Origin: Candidatus Blautia excrementipullorum
Lineage (GTDB): Bacteria; Bacillota; Clostridia; Lachnospirales; Lachnospiraceae
NCBI GenBank assembly: GCA_019118645.1
Contig: DWYN01000058.1
Coordinates: 18,392 to 82,391 of the forward strand
Reading direction: 5' to 3'
DNA: 64,000 nt
In this document: positions 24,716 through 33,723 of the stretch, one piece after another
Position numbering within the stretch: the stretch's first letter is position 1
Layout: every line of letters starts with the position of its first letter
Notes under the pieces: model-generated
Told to the model about the DNA's origin: nothing
Database searches by the model: none
What the model saw: the letters and a program-made list of their open reading frames with translations, nothing else
Translations under genes and position numbers: made by a program

Positions 24716-25420
24716 TTAAATTCCAAGGGCAATCTCCATCATCTTATTGAAGGAGGTCTGGCGGGCCTCTGCAGAAATCGCTTCCTCGCGGTACATATGA
24801 TCAGAAATCGTAAGAATTCCAAGCGCCTGCTTTCCTGCTCTGGCTGCGTTCATATAAAGAGCCGCGCACTCCATCTCCGCGCAGAGAACGCCCATCTTTC
24901 TCCATGCGTCCTGCTTTGTGGGATCATCACTGTAGAACACGTCGGAAGATACCACATTTCCTACGCGGACAGGCGTCCCCTGTTCTTTTGCCACTTCCAC
25001 AGCTCTTTCAAGAAGACTGTAGCTTGCTGTGGGAGCAAAAGTTCCCGGCAGGCAGTAATTGCTTGCATAATTTGAATCTGTGCAGGCTCCGATGGCAATA
25101 ACGATATCCATTACATTAATGTCATCCTGAAGAGCCCCGGCGGAACCGATGCGGATAATCTTATCTACATCGTAAAAATTAAACAGCTCATAGCTGTAGA
25201 TGCCCATGGAAGGCATTCCCATTCCGCTTCCCATAACGGAAACTTCCTGGCCTTTGTAGGTACCGGTAAATCCGAACATATTGCGGACGGTATTAAAGCA
25301 TACCGGATTTTCCAGGTAGGTCTCCGCAATATATTTCGCGCGGAGCGGATCTCCCGGAAGAAGCACTTTCTTTGCGATATCTCCTTTTTTCGCGGTGTTG
25401 TGTGGTGTTGGAATACTCAT
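24716..25420 (-). CDS. deoD: Purine-nucleoside phosphorylase DeoD
   Basis: 234 residues, the normal size for the hexameric bacterial enzyme. It splits purine (deoxy)nucleosides with phosphate into base and (deoxy)ribose-1-phosphate. Signature text includes KVLLPGDPLRAKYIAETYL, GSGMGMPSMGIYSYEL, the GSAGAL phosphate-site region and CAEMECAALYMNA. It follows deoB by 43 bases; DeoB converts the sugar product to (deoxy)ribose-5-phosphate. Confidence 0.95.
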   Translation of the reverse strand: MSIPTPHNTAKKGDIAKKVLLPGDPLRAKYIAETYLENPVCFNTVRNMFGFTGTYKGQEVSVMGSGMGMPSMGIYSYELFNFYDVDKIIRIGSAGALQDDINVMDIVIAIGACTDSNYASNYCLPGTFAPTASYSLLERAVEVAKEQGTPVRVGNVVSSDVFYSDDPTKQDAWRKMGVLCAEMECAALYMNAARAGKQALGILTISDHMYREEAISAEARQTSFNKMMEIALGI

Positions 25421-25463
25421 AATGTTTACCTCCGTTTCTTTATTTTTCCTCTGTGTATTAAAC

Positions 25464-26639
25464 TTACTGTTTCAGAACCTCCGGCAGGAAGCTTGTTCCC
25501 TCCGTTCCCTCTGTGTCGAAGATGTCCAGCACAGTAGCGGCGATATCCGCAAAGGTTGGCCGCGTTCCGAGATCAACTCCAGCTTTGACAGGCTCTCCGT
25601 ACATCAGCATGGGCACATATTCTCTGGAATGATCTGTGCTGCAGGTAAATCCGGGATCGCATCCGTGATCCGCAGTAATGATCAGGATATCATCCTTTCT
25701 CATTTTTTTCATAAATTCTCCCAGCTGGCGGTCAAATTCCGTTGCCGCGTTGGCGTAGCCGTCCACATTATTTCTGTGTCCGTAGACCATATCGAAATCC
25801 ACCAGATTTACAAAACAGAGCCCTGTAAAGTCCTGATCCATAATCTGAATCGTCTTGTTCATTCCATCTGTATTGTTTTCGATAGGAGTTGTCTGCTTTA
25901 CATTTTTTCCGGCAAAGATATCATAAATTTTTCCTACGCCGATGGTGTCGAACCCCTTTTCTGCCAGCACGTCCAGCATTGTTGTCTTGGGCGGCTCCAG
26001 AGAAAAATCGTGGCGGTGGGGCGTTCTCTGATAATCCGGATATTTCCCCACAAACGGCCGGGCGATCACCCGTCCTACTGCATGTTTTCCGGTAAGAATT
26101 TCTCTTGCCTGGCGGCAGTACCGATACAGATCCTCCAGAGGAACCACTTCTTCGTGGGCCGCAATCTGGAATACGCTGTCTGCAGAAGTATAGACGATCA
26201 GATCCCCTGTTTTCTCATGCTCCTGGCCGTAGTCCTTAATTACTTCTGTACCGGAATAAGGCTTGTTGCAGAGTATGCCTCTTCCGGTGGCCTTCCTGAA
26301 GGGTTCCAGCACTTCCTCCGGAAATCCCTCCGGATAGGTGGGCATGGGATTGGGGGAAATCACTCCCGCGATCTCCCAGTGTCCGATGGTTGTATCCTTC
26401 CCCATGGAAGCTTCTCTGAGTCTTGCGAAGGAGCCTGCAGGGTTCTCCACCCCTTCCGCGCAGTCCACTCCTTCAATATTAAAAAGTCCGATCTTCTTCA
26501 TATTTGGAGTATCATACTTTTCTGATTTTACGATTGACGCCAGTGTGTTGGCGCCCACATCTCCAAACTTGTCCGCATCCGGCTCATAACCGATTCCGTA
26601 GCTGTCAAGAACTATGATAAATACTCTTTTTGCTTTCAA
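25464..26639 (-). CDS. deoB: Phosphopentomutase DeoB
   Basis: 391 residues. DeoB is an alkaline-phosphatase-superfamily metalloenzyme that moves phosphate from C1 to C5 of ribose or deoxyribose. N-terminal metal site IIVLDSYGIGYEPDADKFGDVGANTL, cap domain in the middle, and C-terminal metal ligands in ITADHGCDPGFTCSTDHSREYVP. It lies between an amidohydrolase and deoD on the same strand, with short gaps (31 and 43 bases), so all three are probably one operon for nucleoside breakdown. Confidence 0.95.
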   Translation of the reverse strand: MKAKRVFIIVLDSYGIGYEPDADKFGDVGANTLASIVKSEKYDTPNMKKIGLFNIEGVDCAEGVENPAGSFARLREASMGKDTTIGHWEIAGVISPNPMPTYPEGFPEEVLEPFRKATGRGILCNKPYSGTEVIKDYGQEHEKTGDLIVYTSADSVFQIAAHEEVVPLEDLYRYCRQAREILTGKHAVGRVIARPFVGKYPDYQRTPHRHDFSLEPPKTTMLDVLAEKGFDTIGVGKIYDIFAGKNVKQTTPIENNTDGMNKTIQIMDQDFTGLCFVNLVDFDMVYGHRNNVDGYANAATEFDRQLGEFMKKMRKDDILIITADHGCDPGFTCSTDHSREYVPMLMYGEPVKAGVDLGTRPTFADIAATVLDIFDTEGTEGTSFLPEVLKQ

Positions 26640-26670
26640 AATTTTTCCTCCATTTTTCTTTTTCCCGGCC

Positions 26671-27975
26671 TCAATAGGTGACTTCAGCCTTTCCTTTTCC
26701 TCTTGCCAGAAGCGCTTTCTGCAGGCGAATCGCCTCTTTCATAAGCCCGGCAGCATCCATCTTCAGCCTTCCGTCATACTTCAGGAATTCTCCGGCTACC
26801 ATGGTATATTTTACATTCTGGCTGCCGCTGCTGTAAAGGATTGCGGAAACAGGATTATAAAAGGGGAAGGTGTCCAGTTGATGAAGATCCCAGATTACCA
26901 GGTCCGCCGGCGCTCCCTCTTTCATTTTCCCGCTTCCGAAGGGAAAGGCCTGGTGGCTGTTCATCAGATGCCGCCATATTTCCGATGCTGTATAAGCCGC
27001 GGAATTCCGGTCCTGATATTTTCCCAGAAGGGCGAACAGACGCGCCTGTTCCACCGGATTCAGCGTATTGGAGCTGGCGGCTCCGTCTGTTCCGAAGCCA
27101 TAATTCAGCTGCTTGTAATAGTCAAAAAATCCCCCTTTTCCGGAAGCAAGCTTCATATAGGTCTTCGGGCAAAAAGCAAACCAGGTATCCTCCCGAAGGT
27201 ATTTCAGATCATCCTCCTCAATCCACAGTCCGTGTCCGATCAGGACTTTGCAGTCAAATCCTCCCGCCTCATAGAGAATGCCAAAGGGAGTCAGGCCGGT
27301 CTCGGCTCTCGCCTTTTCCACCTGCACATCCTCCTCCGACACATGGAGATGAATAGGCAGATCCAGTTCTTTTGCTGCGTCCACAATCTGTCCCAGGGTT
27401 GGAGCCGGACAGGTATAATTTGCATGAGGCCCCATGTGAAAGGAAATTTTGTCTGAATCATTTCTGTGATTCACAATAAACTCCTTCACCTGTTCCAGAC
27501 GCTCCGGAAACTCCGGAGTGGCGCCGAACAATGTGGGCGCCAGGTCGCCCCGGATTCCAGTCTCTTTGACTGCCTTCAGCACTTGTTCCTCGCCGAAGTA
27601 ATGATCTGCAAATACAGTAACGCCATTGTTCAGCATTTCCGCAATTCCAAGCAGAGTCCCCACATAGACATCATCGTCTGTCATTTTGCTCTCATAGGGC
27701 CAGATCATCTCGTTAAACCAGGCGTCCGCCGTTACATCCTCTGCAATTCCCTTAAAAATATTCATTGCTGTGTGGGTATGCAGGTTCGCAAGTCCCGGGC
27801 TTACATAAAATCTGCTGCAGTCCAGGATTTCCTGTGCTTCAATGGAGGCGTCATCTTCGTTTTGATGGACAATTTTTAATATTTTTCCATCCCGCACATA
27901 TAAATTCTGATTCTGTATGCACTCCGCTTTTTCATTCAGAAGGGATGCATTTTTTAACAAAATTGTTTTTCCCAT
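26671..27975 (-). CDS. Amidohydrolase, MTA/SAH or related nucleoside deaminase-like
   Basis: 434 residues of the SsnA/MtaD subfamily of metal-dependent amidohydrolases. Metal ligands are visible: NLHTHTAM (HxH), LPIHLHVSEE (His), LIGHG (His) and YGFGTDGAASSNTLN (Asp). The group deaminates 5'-methylthioadenosine, S-adenosylhomocysteine, 5'-deoxyadenosine or similar purine compounds. Its position directly before deoB and deoD supports an adenine-nucleoside deaminase role, giving an inosine-type product that DeoD could cleave. First gene of this three-gene run. Confidence 0.82.
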   Translation of the reverse strand: MGKTILLKNASLLNEKAECIQNQNLYVRDGKILKIVHQNEDDASIEAQEILDCSRFYVSPGLANLHTHTAMNIFKGIAEDVTADAWFNEMIWPYESKMTDDDVYVGTLLGIAEMLNNGVTVFADHYFGEEQVLKAVKETGIRGDLAPTLFGATPEFPERLEQVKEFIVNHRNDSDKISFHMGPHANYTCPAPTLGQIVDAAKELDLPIHLHVSEEDVQVEKARAETGLTPFGILYEAGGFDCKVLIGHGLWIEEDDLKYLREDTWFAFCPKTYMKLASGKGGFFDYYKQLNYGFGTDGAASSNTLNPVEQARLFALLGKYQDRNSAAYTASEIWRHLMNSHQAFPFGSGKMKEGAPADLVIWDLHQLDTFPFYNPVSAILYSSGSQNVKYTMVAGEFLKYDGRLKMDAAGLMKEAIRLQKALLARGKGKAEVTY

Positions 27976-28115
27976 AAATTCTCCTTTCCGTATTGCCAGT
28001 AAAATAAAACTGTGGTAGCATAAGCTCCGTAGTCTTTTTGCATTTCACAGAGGCATCCGCCTCATCTCATACAGCAGGAGTTTAACGGCGCCTGCAAATA
28101 ACCAAAGGAGCTGTC

Positions 28116-29018
28116 ATGAAAAAAATATTAGTAATCGGATCTACTGTAGTAGATATCATTGTGGAACTTATGGAACGTCTTCCCAGAACCGGAGAGGATG
28201 TCCATGTACGCCGTCAGCAGATGTCTCTCGGCGGCTGTGCTTATAATGTATCAGATTCTGTCCGCCATTTCCAGGTTCCCTACATTCTTTTTTCTCCCGT
28301 AGGCACAGGAATCTATGGATACTATGTGCGGGAAGAACTGAAAAAGCGCGGCATTTCCTCTCCCATTCCGTCTCCGAATCTGGATAATGGCTGCTGCTAC
28401 TGTTTTGTGGAGAGCAGCGGAGAAAGAACCTTTGTCTCCTATCACGGCGCCGAATATCTGTTTCGCCGGGAATGGTTCGACCTTATAGATACAGAAGAAA
28501 TCGATTCTGTATATATCTGCGGTCTGGAAATTGAGGAGACAACCGGCAGTGTGATCGTTGAATTTCTGGAAAAAAATCCCCAGTTAAAAATCTTTTTTGC
28601 CCCCGGTCCAAGACTGACGGTTATTGATCCGGAGCTGGTTCAGCGTATTTACAGGCTGTCCCCTATTCTGCATCTGAATGAGAATGAGGCGCTGGAAGTC
28701 ACTGGTGCATCCTCACTTTCTGAGGCAGCCCTCTGTCTTTATGAAAAAACGCAGAATGCCGTAATCATCACCCTCGGCGAAAGGGGATGCTATTATTACG
28801 ACGGGAGCAAAGAGGAAATCATTCCTGCTGTAAAAAGCCGCCAGATTGATACCATAGGCGCCGGAGATTCCCATATCGGTTCCGTTATCGCCTGTCTGAA
28901 ACTTGGCCAGCCGCTTCCGGCAGCTATTGCAAACGCAAATAAGGTGGCCGCCGCGGTTGTGGAAAATTCCTCCGCCATTCTTCCTGATGAAGAATTCGCC
29001 AAACTGCGTTTCGTCTGA
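28116..29018 (+). CDS. PfkB family carbohydrate/nucleoside kinase
   Basis: 300 residues. SLGGCAYNVSDSVRHF is the N-terminal substrate motif, and DTIGAGDSHIGSVIACL near the end carries the catalytic GAGD. It lacks the usual Phe after GDS (GDSHIG), a small change. It lies divergent from the amidohydrolase and convergent with the nucleoside hydrolase, so its substrate is probably a free nucleoside or ribose released by them; this is inference from context. It has its own terminator. Confidence 0.83.
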   Translation: MKKILVIGSTVVDIIVELMERLPRTGEDVHVRRQQMSLGGCAYNVSDSVRHFQVPYILFSPVGTGIYGYYVREELKKRGISSPIPSPNLDNGCCYCFVESSGERTFVSYHGAEYLFRREWFDLIDTEEIDSVYICGLEIEETTGSVIVEFLEKNPQLKIFFAPGPRLTVIDPELVQRIYRLSPILHLNENEALEVTGASSLSEAALCLYEKTQNAVIITLGERGCYYYDGSKEEIIPAVKSRQIDTIGAGDSHIGSVIACLKLGQPLPAAIANANKVAAAVVENSSAILPDEEFAKLRFV

Positions 29019-29036
29019 AATTCTATTTGAGTAGAG

Positions 29037-29067
29037 AACAGCTTCGATTTTCACGAAGCTGTTTTTT
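29037..29067 (+). terminator. Terminator after the PfkB kinase gene
   Basis: AACAGCTTCG-ATTTTCA-CGAAGCTGTT stem followed by TTTT. Confidence 0.85.
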
Positions 29068-29104
29068 CTGCCCGGGAAATTTCCGCTCTGTCCGTCCCGG
29101 TTTT

Positions 29105-30061
29105 CTATTTTCTTTTTGCGTCCAGCATACGGACTGCCTCCAGGAGATATTCCTGGAATTTTGATCCGTCCGCATCCATCAGAACAGTCACGGTAAGTCC
29201 CTCCTCAGGAACCGTCCCGCGCATATCGCAGAGCGTATTGCCCCTCATGGGGCCGTCCGAACAGTCCACGGATACTGGCATTTTTACCCCATTGTATATT
29301 TCCGGATGCATCAGATACATAAAGGTAACCGCATCGTGGATGCAGGCGGCATCTTTTTCCTTATATGCCGGGCTTTTCAGATAAAACTGAACCATTCCTC
29401 CAACAGCAGCGGCAATTTTTCCGCCATGCTCCACAAGATCCGCGGCGTTTTCTCTGTTCACGCCGCACAGATGCGTGGCGTCCAGCCCGCACATCACAAT
29501 CGGAAGGCCGCTTCTGAATACAATCGCCGCAGCCTCCGGATCCTCATAAATATTGAATTCACTGGCCGCAGTTACGTTTCCTCCAACTGCCGCTCCTCCC
29601 ATCAGGACAATCTCCTCTACCTGATCCTTTATCTCCGGAAAAAGGTCAAACATCAGCGCTATATTGGTAAGGGGTCCGGTGGGAACCAGAGTAATTTTCT
29701 CTCCCTCCGGAAGTTCATCAAAAATTTTTTTCATAAACAGAACCGCATGTTCCGGCACTGTTTTTCTGTCCGTCTCCGGAATCTCGATATCTCCGATTCC
29801 GTTTTTCCCGTGAATATCTGAAGCAGTCACCGGAGGACGCATGATGGGGGTGCCGGCTCCCTTTGCCACTGGTATATCCAGGCCATAAAAATCCACCAGC
29901 CGGAGAGCGTTCTCCGTTACTTTTTCAATGGTCTGGTTGCCGGCAACCGTAGTAATGCCCACAATATCAAAAGCCTCCGGATGCGCGGCCGCCAGACAGA
30001 GAGCCACCGCGTCGTCAATTCCCGGATCACAGTCCATTATAATTTTTCTTTTACTTGCCAC
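29105..30061 (-). CDS. Nucleoside hydrolase (ribonucleoside hydrolase RihA/RihB-like)
   Basis: 318 residues. The calcium-binding motif DCDPGIDDA near the N-terminus defines the inosine-uridine nucleoside N-ribohydrolase family; ITTVAGNQTIEKVTENALRL and the FNIYEDPEAAAIVF block agree. It cleaves nucleosides to base and ribose without phosphate, in the cytoplasm. Its start overlaps the end of the permease gene by 11 bases, making it the last gene of the nucleoside transporter operon. Pyrimidine versus purine preference cannot be read from the sequence. Confidence 0.92.
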   Translation of the reverse strand: MASKRKIIMDCDPGIDDAVALCLAAAHPEAFDIVGITTVAGNQTIEKVTENALRLVDFYGLDIPVAKGAGTPIMRPPVTASDIHGKNGIGDIEIPETDRKTVPEHAVLFMKKIFDELPEGEKITLVPTGPLTNIALMFDLFPEIKDQVEEIVLMGGAAVGGNVTAASEFNIYEDPEAAAIVFRSGLPIVMCGLDATHLCGVNRENAADLVEHGGKIAAAVGGMVQFYLKSPAYKEKDAACIHDAVTFMYLMHPEIYNGVKMPVSVDCSDGPMRGNTLCDMRGTVPEEGLTVTVLMDADGSKFQEYLLEAVRMLDAKRK

Positions 30062-30971
30062 TCAACCGCTCCTTCTTTCTCTTCTGGCTGTAATAGTAAA
30101 TGCCAAGACCCACCAGAGTTGTCAGATATGGTACCATCAGAATAATTTCGTACGGCATAACAGATGTCAGCTGCATGATGTTCGCAAGCGCCTGGGCCGC
30201 TCCGAAAAGAAGGGATACTAAAAAGCCGCCTACCGGTGTATTTCCGCCCATGCTGGAAGCAGCAAGCGCAATATAGCCTCGGCCTCCTGCCATATCTTTT
30301 GTAAACATATTCATGTATCCGCCGGACAGGAAGAACCCTCCCATCGCCGCCAGGGCGCCGCTTATTATCAGCGCGATATACTGTACTTTTCTGGAACTGA
30401 TTCCTACGGATTCCGCTGCGTTTTTATTTTCTCCGACCGCCCGGATAGACAGACCCATTGGCGTCTTATACAGAAACAGATGCATTACGATCACCGCCAG
30501 CAGGGCCAGCCAGGTCAGGGCATTCTGTCCGGAAAGAACTTCTCCGATAAACGGAATCTTATCAATCAGAGGGATTGTTACTGTCGGCGTGGCAAAACTT
30601 CTGATAGAGGACGATACTCCTCGGTCTCCGGAAAAATACAGCATAATAAGTACCGTTCCTCCTGTGGCCGCCAGGTTTATGGCAATCGCCGCCAGAATTT
30701 CGTCTGTTTTCAGGTTCAGAATAAAAAATGCAAGCACAAGGCCGATGAGACCTCCGATAACCACAGTGATAATCAGGCCCAGCCACGCACTTTGTGTCAG
30801 AGAGGAAAAGATTACTCCAAACAGTGCGGAAAAAAGCAGAATTCCCTCAAGGGCCATATTTGTAATGCCTGATTTCGCCGCAATTCCGGCTGCCAGAGTT
30901 GCGAACAGGATCGGTGTCGCAGATCTTAAAATTGCGCTGAAAAAATCAGGGGATAAAATCGCGCTCCACAT
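30051..30971 (-). CDS. Nucleoside ABC transporter permease 2 (NupQ-like)
   Basis: 306 residues, about nine membrane helices, of the BPD_transp_2 family (GITNMALEGILLFSALFGV, GLSIRAVGENKNAAESVGIS). It pairs with the second permease encoded 2 bases upstream and with the BMP-type binding protein. Imports nucleosides. Confidence 0.9.
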   Translation of the reverse strand: MWSAILSPDFFSAILRSATPILFATLAAGIAAKSGITNMALEGILLFSALFGVIFSSLTQSAWLGLIITVVIGGLIGLVLAFFILNLKTDEILAAIAINLAATGGTVLIMLYFSGDRGVSSSIRSFATPTVTIPLIDKIPFIGEVLSGQNALTWLALLAVIVMHLFLYKTPMGLSIRAVGENKNAAESVGISSRKVQYIALIISGALAAMGGFFLSGGYMNMFTKDMAGGRGYIALAASSMGGNTPVGGFLVSLLFGAAQALANIMQLTSVMPYEIILMVPYLTTLVGLGIYYYSQKRKKERLSGK

Positions 30972-30973
30972 AC

Positions 30974-32038
30974 TTATGCCACCTCCTCCTCTTTAAGTGC
31001 GGCTTTCGCCTCTTTTGCAATCATCTTATGCTTATATCTGCTCAGGAACTGCTCCGCGACAACCAGCATAATGATAATGCCCTGTGTAATCTGAACAATT
31101 TCCAGAGTAACATCTGTCCTTCTGGACATGATGGAAGCTCCTGTCCTCAGATAAGCCAGGAAGAAAGCTGCAAAAGGTGTATACAGCGGATTATTCTTAG
31201 CCAGGGTACAGATAACGATGGCGTCCCAGCCATATCCCAGCAGCGCTGTCCAGGTAAAGCGCTGATAAATGGGGCTCAGCATTTCCACACCGCCGCCGAG
31301 ACCTGCTATGAAACCGCCGACAAGCTGTGAAACCAGAATAACTTTCACAATATTAATGCCTGAATACTTCGCAAACTCTCCGTTTTCACCTGTAAGACGC
31401 AGTTCATAGCCGATTTTTGTTCTGTACAGGAAAATATAGCCCAGAACTGCAACCAGGATGGCAATGACAAATCCAAGATGCACGCGGGTGCCGTCGATTA
31501 AGACCGGAAGCTTTGACGCATCGGAAAGAACATAGGAAGCCGCGCTGGCTTTCGGGTCTCCGATAACATTGTTCAGCATATAGTTTCCGAAGTACAGAGC
31601 AAGATAGTTAATCATCAGCGAGGAAACCAGTTCCGGAGCTGATGTGGTTATTTTCATGATCGCAGGAATTGCTGTAAAAATCGCGCCCACAATACCCGCA
31701 CAGACCATAGCGCAGATCGGCGACATGAATCTTGTCGTCATATTAATCGCTACGCAGGTGGCGATCAGGCCGCCCACATGGAACGCTCCCTCACTTGCCA
31801 GGTTAATCTGGTTCGCGGAAAACATAATACATACGCCGGTTCCTGTAAAAATAAGGGGAACCATGGACTCCAGTACATTGCCGAAATTACGTTTACTGGA
31901 CAATGGGCCTGTCAGAAGCTGCTTGATAGCCTCCACAGGCTGTTCGCTTACAAAAAAGATAATAACAAATGAGATTGCAAGTGCGACCAGTACGGCAAAC
32001 ACCGTCCGAATAACTTCAAATTTTTTTGCACTACTCAT
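30974..32038 (-). CDS. Nucleoside ABC transporter permease 1 (NupP-like)
   Basis: 354 residues with about eight to ten membrane helices of the BPD_transp_2 family (FSANQINLASEGAFHVGGLIAT, YELRLTGENGEFAKYSGIN). Its start overlaps the ATPase gene end by 8 bases. The longer N-terminal region is typical for the first permease of BMP-type nucleoside importers such as NupNOPQ and BmpA systems. Confidence 0.9.
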   Translation of the reverse strand: MSSAKKFEVIRTVFAVLVALAISFVIIFFVSEQPVEAIKQLLTGPLSSKRNFGNVLESMVPLIFTGTGVCIMFSANQINLASEGAFHVGGLIATCVAINMTTRFMSPICAMVCAGIVGAIFTAIPAIMKITTSAPELVSSLMINYLALYFGNYMLNNVIGDPKASAASYVLSDASKLPVLIDGTRVHLGFVIAILVAVLGYIFLYRTKIGYELRLTGENGEFAKYSGINIVKVILVSQLVGGFIAGLGGGVEMLSPIYQRFTWTALLGYGWDAIVICTLAKNNPLYTPFAAFFLAYLRTGASIMSRRTDVTLEIVQITQGIIIMLVVAEQFLSRYKHKMIAKEAKAALKEEEVA

Positions 32039-33584
32039 ACATTACGCCCTCCAATACATCGTCCTGCTTGATGCCCAGCATATGCTGGCCAAGCTCGTCC
32101 TCCGTTACCTTCTCCACATCGGTAAAGAATCCGGCAAATTTTCCTTTATACATAACTGCCAGACGGTCACTGAGGGAGAAAATCTCCGTTAAGTCGGCTG
32201 AAATCAGCAGCACCGCGCATCCGGCATCGCGGAATTCCAGAAGTCTCTTTCGGATAAAGGCAGCCGCGCCTACGTCGATTCCCCGGGTAGGCTGGTTCGC
32301 GATAATCAGATCCGGTCCGGTGGAAAACTCTCTGGCCACGATTACCTTCTGAATATTTCCTCCGGAAAGCATTCCCACGTTCTGCTTTCTGTTTTTGCAC
32401 TTTATCATATATTCCTTAATCAGTTCATCGCTTCTGTTTTCTATGGCTTTCCGCTTCATGAAAAAACGTCCGGAATATTTGGAATCACGATACTGGTTGG
32501 AGAACAGATTTTCCTGTATGCTTAAAGTGCCTGCACATCCGGAGGACATGCGGTCCTCAGGAATGTTTGCGAGCTTCATATCGCGGATATCCGCTATAGA
32601 AGAATTCGCAATATCCTGGCCTTTAATCTGAATCTCGCCTTTATAGCGCTTATTCAGTCCTGTCAGCGTGTCCACAAGTTCCGTCTGACCATTTCCCTCT
32701 ACACCTGCAATACCGAGGATTTCTCCGCCCTTCAGGTCAAAGGAAAGATTGTCCACCTTCAGGACGCCCTGAGAGTTATGTACCGTCAGATTTCTCACTT
32801 TCAGGAAAACATTGTCTGTAAGCTTCTGTTCTTTTTTATCAAACGTCAGAGAAATCTCTCTGCCCACCATCAGCCTCGACATTTCCTGGGTGGAAATATC
32901 CGCCACCTCATAGGTTCCCATGCTTCGTCCGTTTCTCATAATCGTAGCCCGGTTGCAGATCTGCTTGATCTCATCCAGCTTATGAGAAATAAAAATAATC
33001 GTATGGCCCTTTTCACGAAGCTTTATCAGCTGGGCAAAAAGCTCTTCCGTTTCCTGGGGAGTCAGAACAGCCGTAGGCTCATCAAGAATCAGAATTTCCG
33101 CTCCTCTGTAAAGAGCTTTCAGAATCTCTACTTTCTGCTTGATTCCGACTGGAATCTCCTCCACCTTCTGGCGGACGTCAATATCGAAATTATATTCTTT
33201 TGCAATATTTTCCGCCGCCTCCAGAGCTTTGTCCATGTCAATAAACAGGCCTTTTTTCGGAGCAACTCCCAGAATAATATTTTCCGCCACCGTCAAAGAC
33301 GGTACCAGCATAAAATGCTGATGCACCATACCGATCCCCTTGCTGATGGCATCCTGCGGCGATTTGATCACTGTCTTTTTTCCATTAAGCAGTATCTCTC
33401 CCTGATCTGGGGATTCAATTCCAAAAAGCACTTTCATCAATGTACTTTTTCCTGCTCCGTTTTCTCCCAGCAGAGCATGAATCTCACCTTTTCGGAGCTC
33501 TAAGGATACATCTTCGTTTGCCACCACACCATTTCCATAAATTTTCATGATGTGATTCATCTGTAATACAATCTGATTATCCAA
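32031..33584 (-). CDS. Nucleoside ABC transporter ATP-binding protein (NupO-like, double ATPase)
   Basis: 517 residues with two ABC domains, as in sugar and nucleoside importers. Domain 1 has Walker A GENGAGKST and Walker B ILILDEPTAVL; domain 2 has a degenerate Walker A GVEGNGQTE, signature SGGNIQKVIVARE and ANQPTRGIDVG. The change of the second P-loop is normal for this subfamily. Preceded by a hairpin that separates it from the binding-protein gene. Confidence 0.92.
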   Translation of the reverse strand: MDNQIVLQMNHIMKIYGNGVVANEDVSLELRKGEIHALLGENGAGKSTLMKVLFGIESPDQGEILLNGKKTVIKSPQDAISKGIGMVHQHFMLVPSLTVAENIILGVAPKKGLFIDMDKALEAAENIAKEYNFDIDVRQKVEEIPVGIKQKVEILKALYRGAEILILDEPTAVLTPQETEELFAQLIKLREKGHTIIFISHKLDEIKQICNRATIMRNGRSMGTYEVADISTQEMSRLMVGREISLTFDKKEQKLTDNVFLKVRNLTVHNSQGVLKVDNLSFDLKGGEILGIAGVEGNGQTELVDTLTGLNKRYKGEIQIKGQDIANSSIADIRDMKLANIPEDRMSSGCAGTLSIQENLFSNQYRDSKYSGRFFMKRKAIENRSDELIKEYMIKCKNRKQNVGMLSGGNIQKVIVAREFSTGPDLIIANQPTRGIDVGAAAFIRKRLLEFRDAGCAVLLISADLTEIFSLSDRLAVMYKGKFAGFFTDVEKVTEDELGQHMLGIKQDDVLEGVMYE

Positions 33585-33658
33585 ATCTGCTCACCTCTTC
33601 TTTTCTGATTTTGAGAATAAATTTTTAATAAAATTTTATTCTTTGTTTATATAATTCA

Positions 33659-33699
33659 TAAAAAAATTCCAGCCCCGGCCAAATACCCGGGGCTGGATT
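33659..33699 (-). terminator. Terminator/attenuating hairpin between binding-protein and ATPase genes
   Basis: Minus strand CCAGCCCCGG-GTATTTG-CCGGGGCTGG followed by AATTTTTTT. It probably lets the binding protein be made in excess over the membrane parts. Confidence 0.85.
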
Positions 33700-33723
33700 A
33701 CAGGGCCCAGGCCCGCATCAAGC

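Noticed and set aside
24568-24750. 60-residue plus-strand ORF after the MerR-type promoter
   Set aside because: It reads straight through the terminator hairpin and has no good ribosome site.
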